Assembly (NCBI RefSeq): GCF_040954645.1
Contig: NC_092810.1
Span: 69,624,660 to 69,688,659 of the forward strand
Direction of reading: 5' to 3'
Length of the DNA stretch: 64,000 nt
Source: Diabrotica undecimpunctata
Lineage: Eukaryota; Arthropoda; Insecta; Coleoptera; Chrysomelidae
Shown one piece after another: positions 12,901-24,900 of the stretch (its first letter is position 1; each line of letters starts with the position of its first letter). Below the pieces are notes generated by a model, which saw only the letters and a program-made list of their open reading frames with translations, made no database searches and was not told the DNA's origin. The position numbers were made by a program, and so were the translations under genes.

Positions 12901-15900
12901 AATACGCAGAATAAATAACGATCCAGAAGTTATACTGAATATAAAAAAGAGAAAACTTGAATACTTCGGCCACCTGATGAAAGGACAACCTGATGCAAGG
13001 AAAAATCCAAGGACGCAGAAATCCAGGCCGTAGAAGAATGTCCTGGATGAGAAATTTAAGAGAGTGGTTTGGCTGTACCACTAACGAATTATTCAAAACA
13101 GCAGTAAATAAAATTAGAATCGCCCTAATGATATCCAATCTCCGATAGGAGAGGCACTCAAAGAAGAAGAAGAAGACTGATCTCAAGGGCCTGGCTGGCC
13201 ACCAGAACCCATAGCGTATGCTCGGTATTAAGCTCTCATGGCTTTCACACTGTAGAGCTTAGGTACAGTAAAGATGCTATACTTTTTCTTACTATCTGCT
13301 TCAAATATGGATCCCAAGTGAACTTGGGGTATAACATTACCCTAAAAAGCTAGAGAACTGCTAAACAACTTCGAGAGATCGAGTCTATTAGCTTCTACGG
13401 AACAATTTAAGTTCGGTTTTATTGGGGTTACCTCAAAAGCTACTTCTCGACACCGTTCTCCAAGATCTTGTCTGAGGACGGTTTAAAACGTATACCTATT
13501 AGAAAAAAGAAAAAAGATGATACAGCAGGCGGTACAGTAAATTGACGAGAATAAAGTAATTTTATATTTATTTATTATTTATATTTAAAAAAAATTATAT
13601 TTTAAAAGGTTCAATAAATTACTATGTTTGCTCCTAAGGTCACTTGCTAACGTATTAACAAAGCATACATTGTTTACTTCTGTCAAATTCAGACGAAATA
13701 TTAAATTAATAATAAATAAATATTTGATAGTAAATTTAAATATTATATAAACTAAATAAGATATTTAAAAATAATAATTTTATTTATATGAAATTATTTT
13801 AAAACGAGAAATGTCATAAAAATTTAAACAGATGATTCAATATTGTTATTAATCAGATGGCATTTATGACTTTTAAATTTCGACAATTATCACGGATCTA
13901 ATCTTTTCTTTTTTGTGATATTTTTTAAATTTTTTACTTCTCATTTAATGTCTGTATTTTGTTAATTATTTTTCATGCAGTTTATAATTTAAACCTGCTT
14001 AGAATACATATATGTGATTATTAGAAAATGAAGTTATCGAGAGTAGTGAATTTTACTGTAGAGAAAAAAGTAATACAACGCCAGTATAGAAGCTTCGCTT
14101 CAAAAATAGAGTAGCTGCCTTACGTAAACAGTTTAAATTCCAATGTTTATTTAAACAATCATATCGCAATCCATAATGCAAAGACATTTCTTTTAACAAT
14201 TATCATTTTGCAAATTATTGCTTTATTTTTTACACTATTTTGTCGATTAAACTTTCATGAGGTGTTAGAATCCAAATCGATAAGCCAATGTATCAGTTAA
14301 ACTTAAAAATAAAAAAAAGTAACAACAAAATTTTCTTAATATGTATATTAATTTAGACCAATAGTATACAAATATATTATCAGACTGATTTCGTTGTAGG
14401 AACTTAGCTACTTGCTTGATTTTAATATTTTTCAGCACTTCCTAATGCATCGTTGTTTTAGGTGCGGTCACATTAGTGAAACATCTTCATTCAAAAAATA
14501 TTCCAATTGCAGTAGCAACATCATCCTCACAAGAAAGTTTTAATCTTAAAACGGGAAAGCACAAAGACTTTTTCTCATTATTTAATCATATCGTTTGTGG
14601 AGGCAGTGATCCTGAAGTGAAATCAGGGAAGCCAGCACCTGACATATTTTTAGTTTGTGCTTCTAGGTAAGTATTATGTTTATTATACCTGAAGAGAAAT
14701 AAAAAACAATTTCAATAATATATATTAAATTCAAATGTAATGGGATTAATCGTCATTTTGTTAAAATCTTAATTTTGGTGGACCTTTAATGGAAATGTGT
14801 AAAATTGATCATTTTATTGTCTGAATTACATTATTTTTAATACTCGAATTTGTCAGAATATAGTGTAGTGACCTATTATAGCGCTGACTTGTAACTCCCA
14901 TTTTACATATTCTCTGTATAGACGCTTTATCATAAATTCTAGATCATAAGAATCTTGAGCTAGGACGACTTGATCATCCGCAAAGTTCAGGGAGAACAGT
15001 ACCTCATTTCCTATGGGGATTGTCATTCCCTGGCAGTGGTTTTTCCAATTTTGGATGGCTGCCACAATATATAAATTAAACAGTAAGGGTGACATACTGC
15101 ATCCTTGTCTTAGTCCTTTAGTTACTTTTATTGGCTCTAATAGTCTATTTCCGATTTTTAGGTAAGTAGTGTTATCCCTGTATGCTTCTGTGATTATTCC
15201 AAAAGGTATGGACTAATGCCGAGTTGTTGTAAAGCTTGCCATAATTTAAGTCTTGGAATTATATCATACGCCTTTTCTAGGTCGATGCAGGCTAGATGTA
15301 CTTCGGTACCAACCGCTATTCTTTTTTCTATTAATTGTTGGAGTATAAACAAGTTATCAGTACAAGATCTACCAGGCGTAAATCCACTTTGGTCCTCGCT
15401 AATTAGATGTCCTTCGTCATCTTGTATTTTTCCATTTATTATCTTTCCAAACAATCTCCCGAAAGTAGGTAGGACACTTAATCCTCTGTAGCAGTTAGGA
15501 TCTTTTCGATTACCCTTTTTAAAGATGGACACTTGGTGAGCGGTTTTCCATTCAGATGGTACTTTAATTTGTTGGCATCATTGATTTATTAGAAAAGTTA
15601 TTCGTTCTATTAGGAGTGGACCTCCTGCTTTAAGTAACTCTACAGCTATATTGCCAGGTCCTGAAGATCGCCCGTTTTTCATTTTAATTAACGCAGTACG
15701 GACCTCGTTGTTAGTAGTATTAATGTTACTATTTGTTTGTCTCTCCGTACCGTATTCCTCTCTCATATATTCCAATCTGGACTCTTGGAGTAAATTTTTA
15801 TAGTGATTTTCCCACTTTTCTATAGGAATTAAGTTGCTTTAAGGATTTATGGGTGTTTTTCTTTAGATTAGTGATGGTTCTCCATGCTTCCGTAGTCTGA

Positions 15901-18900
15901 GAATCACCAATTAAATTTTCAACTTTTTCAAGACACATTTTTGTGTTCCCAGAAATTGTTTTTTGCTTCTTTTATTTGATGCGTACTTCTCCGTTTTTCC
16001 TTTGATATGTTACTCTATTCTATTCTATCTATATTATAGATGTTTTATTTGTTAGCCATTTCTTATATATTTTGTTTTTTCTTGTATCATTTCTTTTACG
16101 TTTTCTGTCATCCATGGTGGTTCGTGGTGTTTTTTGTCGTTGTTCTCTGTTCCTAATACTTCATACGCAATTTTTTTATTGTCGTTTTGAGGTTGTTGTA
16201 TTCTTGTTCTACATCCATATTTCTTTCCATCTCATTTAGTTCCTTTTCTAATTTAGATTGAAAATATGTTTAATATTTGGTTGGAATATAAGGTGCAATT
16301 TATATTTCTCCGTTTTGTACTGTGTAGTATAGTTTCTCTCACTTTCGGTGTTCTGTTTGTAGTATTGTTTGAAGGAGCACAAAAGATTAGCTAAAAGAAA
16401 GTAGTGATCTGTCCCACAGTTATATCCTCTTTTTACTCTACAGTCTTGGCACTTAAATTTTGATTTCTGTCTCATTATTATATAGTCTATGACTGTAGAA
16501 ATCATGCTAAACACGTGGTATTTAAAGATCCTTACAAAGCTTTTGAAGGTCGTTTAGTTTTTTGGTAGTAATCGGGAACCTCGATTTGTAAGGTTTTATT
16601 GGAGAATTATTAAAAGAAGGTCTTCTGTTCAATCACAAATTAATCCCTTAATTTGTAAGCTCACATTATACTTAACTTCTTAACCTTTTATAGTTTCACC
16701 GTGTATAATTGAGACATTATGAAACATATCGAGTAATATTTTAATAATTAGAGTCCATTCACCTGCAAAACCTGCAGACTTAATAAATTGCCGAATAATA
16801 TATTTTCTAATTGAACTTCCTAAGTGTTGCAGTAACGGCCTAGAATAAATTGTATTGTAAGCTCATAGTTACAGTGTAAGTAAGTTACAGAGTAAGCTCA
16901 TTTTACAATTAATGAACAAACGAAGAGAATCCAAAGGAAAAAATGACAAGGACGGAGAATACAAAAGACTAAATAGAATAATTCGAAAAAAAATAACCGA
17001 AGCAAAAGAGAAATGGCTGGAAACAAAATGCGTGGAAATAGAAGAACTACAACAAAGGCACGATTTTTTTAATTTACATAAAAGGGTAAAAGAGTTTACA
17101 TCGACTACCAAGAGAACGACTTTTCACACCATGCTGAACACGGATGGCAAACTGCTAGAAAAAACGGAAGACAAACTGAAAGAATGGGAAAACTATATTA
17201 AAATTCTTTTTCACGACATACGAGAAGAACCAAGATTGGAAAATAACAACGAAGGGCCAACAATTCTGAAATCTGAAATCATAAATGCAATTAATCATCT
17301 TAAAACAAATAAAAGCCCAGGTCCAGACGGAATATACCCAGAAACGTTAAAATTAATCAGCGAAGAAAATATCGAAATATTTGTCCTTTTATTCAATCGC
17401 ATTTATGATACAGGTAAAATACCCCAAGATTGGCTGGAGTCAATATTCATCCCACTACCAAAAAAGCCAAAAAACCCACAACACTGCAATGAGTTCCGTC
17501 TGATAAGCCTTATGAGTCATGCAGTAAAAGTCCTACTAAAAATCGTACATAATCGTATCTATAGAAAGTGCGAAACAATCATCGGAGACGATCAGTTTGG
17601 ATTCAGAGCCGGCATGGGAACGAGAGAAGCCCTGTTCAGTTTACTAGTTCTCGCCCAAAAATGCTACGACCAACAGAAAGATATATTTATATGCTTTATA
17701 GACTTCGAAAAAGCATTTGATAGAGTAAGACACGACCTACTATTAGAACGTTTGCAAGAAGTCGGTTTAGATGGAAAAGACATCAATATCTTAAAAAACT
17801 TGTACTGGAACCAAAACGCCAGAGTTAGGATCGAAGGTTCCACATCCGCAGAAGTAGAAATTAGGAGGGGAGTTAGACAAGGATGTGTTCTGTCGCCTCT
17901 GCTGTTTAATCTTTACTCCGAGTTTCTATTTAAAGAAGCATTGGAGGATTCCAAGGATGGAGTCAAGGTGAATGGCGTAAATATCAACAGTATCAGATAC
18001 GCCGATGATACAGTGTTAATTGCGGATTCCGACGTAGGTCTACAACGACTCATCGACAAGACCAACTCGACCTGTGAGCAATTTGGTATGAAAATAAACA
18101 TTAAAAAAACCAAAGTGATGTCAATCCGAAAAAATCAAAACGTACCTCAACCTTGCACAATAAATGGGCACATTTTAGAACAGGTCAATAGATTTAAGTA
18201 CCTGGGATGTTGGATCGATAGCAGCCTAAATCCTGATCTAGAAATAAGATCGAGAATAGAACAGGCCAGAAAATCTTTCGAAAAAATAAAAAAACTGCTT
18301 TGTGATTCTCGAATAAAACTCGAAATTCGACTACGTTTATCAAAATGCTACGTCTGGTCGACTCTTCTATATGCAGTTGAAACGTGGACTCTAAAAACAT
18401 CAACCGTAAATAAATTGGAGGCCTTTGAAATGTGGATCTACCGGAGAATGCTTAAAATTTCATGGACATCGCATACCTCAAACGAAGAAGTGCTGCATAG
18501 AATAGGCAAGGAAAGAGAACTTTTTAACACAGTAAAAGTTAGAAAAACATCATACCTAGGCCACATACTGAGAAATAATAAGTACCAATATGCCCAACTT
18601 ATAGTGAAAGGAAAAATCGAGGGAAAGAGAGGCCTAGGAAGGAAAAGACTATCGTGGCTCAGAAACATCCGACAATGGACAGGGCTAAATTTTGAACAGC
18701 TAATAAGAACAGCTGAAGATAGAGAAGATTTTAAAATTGTAGTAGCCAACCTCCATTGAGGAGAGGGCACTTTAAGAAGAAGAAGAAGCTCATAGTTCAA
18801 TGTTTGTTAGTATGATAGAAGCATTAAACTCTGTGCTGAGGTATACATTATTTGTGAAATTATAAATTGGGGATTTGAGCTCATTTGAGCGCAGTCTATT

Positions 18901-21900
18901 ATAGATAGTTACCTAACCAACAACTAGAGTGTAATTATTAGTAGCTGTCAATAAAACTATAATTTTTACTCCACAACTTCAACATTTTATTGTATTACCA
19001 TCGTCGATCGAGAAGAATCGGACAAAGGGGCATTAGAAAATAATTCGATCCTAATATTTACATCGAATCTGTCCACTTCCCCGTTTGTTTTTTATACCTT
19101 TTGCAATGTACTTCACACAAAAGGTGCGTCATCTGAATAATCCGAATACAGCATCTGAATGAGTTGTATTTTTTATTGCCACTGTCGGGGTCCTCAAAAG
19201 CAATCTTATCAGTACAGAAATCAATGAAGTCATCATGGCACAAAGGCATTACTTGAAATTGTGTTGGTTTACTTCTAGCAGTGCGAATTATTTGGCACCA
19301 CCCCTCCAGAGTAAAAATTGGGACATTTTTACTTTGCTGCTCTATTTTGACATGAATGGAGTCACACTGGCTATGACCAGGTTCAAAAAACCTGTGATCA
19401 ATTTGTTTGATCGAAGGGTGCTCCTTAACAACATTCATACACATGGTAATGAATTTGAAATTTTTTGCTGCCCTCCGCAGCTATCCGACATCATTTTGAC
19501 AACTGCTGTTTGTTTGGCCCATCAAATAAGTATAAATGCATGTCGATATCTCTATACTGCCCCGGTTTCCTTCTGTTTTGTCCCAGACACAACAGGTAAC
19601 ACTGGCATCTTTAATATTGTAAATGGTAAGTTTGTATACAGCCAACTTTCTGACGTAGAAGAATGATCCAGTAGCTGCTTTTGGTGTGTTCAGAACGGCT
19701 TGGAGATCTGATTGTATTGCCAAAACACTTTCTTGGTCCTTTTTATCCTCTTTGCCTTGATCTCTAATTTTTCGTCCTGCTTCCTTGCGCTTAATATCAT
19801 CATACTTTGTATCTCCTTTTTGTTCTTCATGAGCAATACATTTCTTACAACGATCTTTAGCAGGTTTGTGAAATTTCAGTTTGTACTCACGGAAAATTCG
19901 TCTGTAATTTTCTAAAGGTACTGGATTCTTGTTTTCTGCAATGCACTTTTCTTGTTTTCTGCAATGCACTTTTCTTTATACAAGTTGTGCATAATTGTTA
20001 CATTTAAGTCACTGACTAAATATTGGTATTCTGATTTCTTCCTTGCATAGTGTGATTTCATTTTTGGGAACGTTAAAATGTGATCTCTTATGAATTTTTC
20101 ATTTATAGGGTTTACTTTATTTGATGGATCTTTTTCCCCTCGTAGATCAGATAGGAGAATTCCACTCGAGTTAACCTTTTCAAGAGCCCCTCTGACTCTG
20201 AAATATTTAAAGTATTTTTAATTAAGTTTACCTATCGAATATTCATATTCGACTGTTTAGCGTTGTGAATAGTGAAGTAGGTGTAGATTCGTCAAACTAA
20301 AAATAGGCAACAATGACGTTTGATTGAATTGTTTGTTGATATGGTAATATGTAGCAATAAATGTTACTTAATTTTTTAATATCTGATTTTCTATTTATAC
20401 ATTTTTTATATTTTTCTGTATATGTGTCGTTTCTAAAAATATCCGCTTCTCTTTATTTTTCTCCCTCTCTAGAATTGAAGTTTGTGAAAAATTAAATGTG
20501 TGATTTAGATTGATGGAATGGTCGGCTAATGCACATTGTGTAGTATACGAGAAGTTTCTCCTATATAAACCTTGTGACAGTCTGAGCAAGGTGTTTGATT
20601 CACTACTTTGGATACTTTTCTTGGTTGATAGAGGATCTTTAGTTTTAGTGTATAAATGTGCTACGGTTTTAACATTTCTAGTGGCAATTTTTATGTTTTC
20701 TAATCCTTTAAATAATTTGGGAAGTTTCGGTGTTAAGAATGGAATATAAGGTCAAGAACCAAAAGTTTGTGGTGTTGTTGGTACTAAGGTGTTAACTGTC
20801 GGGCTATTGTTTATTTCTTGGCTTGCCGTTTTCACTGTGATTTGTTTTTTTATTGTTGGTATTGCCGATCAATGTGATGGAGGCTGGAGAGTTTGCAGTA
20901 CTAAAAATTAATTTAGTAGGCCTACGGAATAAGAGTTTTCTATTAGTATGTTTTTTTGTCTTTTCAAACTACGTTCTCTATATGTTGAATGATACATTTT
21001 AGTTACTCTACTTTTTAGTCCCAAAATTAAGTTTATTTTTATTCTTATAGGTTGTTCCGAATAGTAATTTATAAATCTATTGCTAGAAATCGGTTGTAGA
21101 TACCATTCTGTTTTGAGACTATTGTCATGTGTGCTATGGACAGTCATATCTAGAAAAGGGAGACTGTTATTTTGTTATGTTCCTGCAGTGAAGTGTAGTT
21201 GGCTACATTGGTTGTTAAAGATATTTAAGACCTCAATAATTTTGTCATTGGGTACTGCTAGGATCAAAAAATCATCTACAAAACGTTTAAAAAATGGAAA
21301 GGTATCATTCTAAACATTCCTCAATGAGACCATCAAGAGCACAATTGCAAATGATTGGTGGTAATCGGCTTCCCATAGGAGTGCCTGGTGTTTGTTGGTA
21401 ATAACTGTTATTAAATTTGCAGATATTGGTATTAAAAATGAAATATAATATTTCTTAATTCAATGTACAATGCGATTGGATGATTTTTAAAAATTTTAAT
21501 ATGTGTGTGATTGTGCGTTTTGTAATGTCAAACTTATTTGTATTCTCACGACTAGTAAGTAAAAAAAACTAATACTCGTAATTATAACTACTTGTCTTGA
21601 AAAAGAATTGAATAAAAGTTTGAACGTCAAACAATAATAATTATAAAATGTAATTTTCATTACAATTAATTGTGGCCAATCCCATATATACATAATATTT
21701 AACTCATAAAAAATAATACTCAGTATAAACACAAACAAAATGGAAATATTGACAAACTTTGTATTCAGTGAAAGGTGCCAGACGATTTATGTGAACAACT
21801 TTTGGTTTACCTTCTGGCAACTTCTTAATTCGGTATATTACGTCATTTATTCTCTTTTTAATTTCATACGGACCTTCCCATTGTCTTTGCAGTTTAGGAC

Positions 21901-24900
21901 AAGCGTCGACGACGTTGTGGATTATAAAGCCAAACAAGATCACCTACTTCAAAGCTTTCATTTTTGCATAGAGAATCATATTGATCTTTCATTCTGTCAC
22001 TGGCTAACTGGATGTGTTTTCGGTCAAGTTCATGAATGTTGTTCATTCTTAACTTCAGGCGGTCGACATATTCTTCGTTTGCAATATGTTCTTCGGAAGG
22101 TCTGCACCCAAACTCTAAGACGCAGGGGCAAACGAAATTCACGACTCAACATCAGGCACGTTGACCTCTGGCCTGTAATTTCACTCACGGACGAGCGCTA
22201 GGCTCGGCCTACCGCTCGGATGTGAGCTGGTTCCAATCTCTAAATGAATGTGCTGATGAATAAATGAATGTACTGGTTCCAATCTCTTTGACGTTCTGAT
22301 ACAACTTTGGACAGGTGTTTACCCATCGTTCGATTCATCCTCTCGACCATTCCATCTGATTGAGGATGTAGGGCAATTGTTCTGGTCTTATTGGCACCGA
22401 TCAATTCAAAAACATTTTGGAAAAAGGTTGACTCCAAATTTCGCTCTTGGCCGGAGTGGATCTTCAAGGGAACACCAAATCGGCTAAAGAAATCTTTACC
22501 TCTGCCTCTAAGTACCTCTGTAACGGTAGAAGCTTCTTGATTTGGTATCGCATAGGCCTCAGTCCATTTCATAAAATGATATATGTCCACCAGGATATAT
22601 TTATTTCCTTTATCCGTGTCTGGAAATGGACCTGCAATGTCTATTGCTACTCTTTCTATAGGACTACCAACATTGTACTGTTTCATGGGTACCCTCTTTT
22701 TACCAACTGGACCATTACTGGTTGCACACAGTTCACATTTCCGGCACCATCTTCTTACATTATCTTTACAGATCTCCGAATATAACTGTTCTCGAACCTT
22801 TGCAGAATCTTCGTAATACTGATGCACCCTCATGCAACTGACGCAATACTTATGACACTTTACTTTAAGGTACAATCAACTGAAGCTTAGATTCTGTACC
22901 ATCATCGTTCTCAATGGTTCTATACAGAATATCATCTTTTAGTACTAGACTATTCCATTGGCTCCAGTAAGACTTAACTTCTGGACTACATGCACTAATG
23001 TCTTGCCAAACGGGTTCGATGCATCCAATCCAATATTCTTTTTATATATGGATCATCTGCTTGGGCGTCTTGTAGCTGTTGAGGCTGCCATTGATCATTA
23101 ATGACGATGGTTTGTTTCACGGGAGAAAGTCGTTCCTCTAATTTAAGACAGTGATTACAATTTGCACTGGCCGTCTTGACTGAGCATCCGCATTTGAATG
23201 ACTTTTTCCAGCCCAGTGTTCGATCTGTTCTAATTTTCTGACTGTTATATTATTTTCTTGCAATTTAAGGTAAATGTGACCTACATCGCCACCATTCCAA
23301 TATCTGGGTTCGCGTCTATTCGGCATCGTGTTACAAACTATTTTCCGTACGATTCTCTAGTTTATCGTTTTGTTCGTCGCGCTCTTCAGAGGTTCGTACT
23401 CGATAGCTCCATGACGCTTTTCGTGTTCCGAGGCAATGGCGAGCGCTTCATCTAAAAATTTCGGACTTGCTAGTCGTAAAGCTTTCTGTACCTCACTATC
23501 TCTCAACCTATTGATGAAGGTATCTACAGCAATTTCTTCCAATATGTTGTCTGGTGCATCCGGATAAGCAAACAGCGGTATACGAGCAACATATGCTTCA
23601 AACTCTGCTTCTACTTCTTAGTTGTGCTTTGTAGACTTGTATGGGCATCTCCGTAACGTTTATCTAGTTGAGTGAACAAGGTCTGGTAACACTTTTCTTG
23701 GCCCATAGGAATCGATCTTAGGATATCCGCAGCATCACCTCGTAATGCATCAGTCAAGAAAACAATATTTTCTTGTTATGTCCAATGATTGGCTGTCGCA
23801 ATAGCTTCAAATTGTCTAAGGCCTAAGGCATATGGACCAAAAAGACCTCCCATCAAATGGTGGCAGTTTGAATCTCATATAATGTGTCGATTCGTCTCTA
23901 GCTGATTCCTCTTTCACTACAGGATCTAAAACAACTGCATTAACTGGTGGTAGCACTGTTGTATTGGTTATCATGCTCTCTAACTGTTCTTCTCTCCTAC
24001 CTTATCGAATGTTCTAGAAACTTTTTCAAATTTTTCCTTTTTCTTTCTAGAAGTTTCTCCCATCATTTTAGAAACATTTTCAAATTTCTAGTCGAATTTT
24101 CTAGAAACATTTTCAATTTTCTAGAAACATTTTCGAATTTATCATTAATTATTAGAGAAACATTTTCAAATTTCTCATTTATTTTCGTTAAAACTGCTTC
24201 TTCTGCTGATTGAAAATGGAATGTATCTGAATCATCTCCATTCTTCATCCCTCAGTCGTTCTTGAAGGATCTTCTTGGACTCACTGCAGTCTTCATCCCG
24301 TTCTTTTAGTTGTTCACGTAACTGTTTTACTGATAGTTCTGCAAGCCGCATCTCTGATCAGGCACACACGTACTTTTTAAATGTTCTTTCTTACAAAGAT
24401 CACTACCGAACTACGCGGATGTTCCCGACGACCAATACTTTTCAAAAGTCTCTGCTGAATTTATTTTTAAACAAATAAATTACCTCACACCATAACACCA
24501 CTGTAGCGTTTTACTAATAAAACGATAGGTTTTAATTTATATAAATATATTTATTTATAAGCTTACAGTACGATAATATCTTATTAACTAACTAAACTAA
24601 TATCAACGCAGTTTATACATATAAGTTGTTATGTACTAGAATAGTCTACCCCTATTCTCGCTTGAATGAACACTTAGATCTGTCAGCCGGTCGATACGCC
24701 ATGAACATTCTGGAACACACATCATCGTTTCGAGAGATGCAACCGTTATATGGGATACGTCGAAGTTAGCTTGTTCGTTAAAGTAAATTGAATAGATATA
24801 TAAAGTAGCTTCGCATAATGCAATGTTCAATGAAGAATAACTGTACAAGTTAGTGTTTTTCAAATATCGAGATGAGAATATACCCTAAATTGTAAATTAA

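Noticed and set aside
13150..13175. GAAGAAGAAG stretch as an independent microsatellite
   Set aside because: The same run ends every copy of this LINE family; it is the element's 3' tail.
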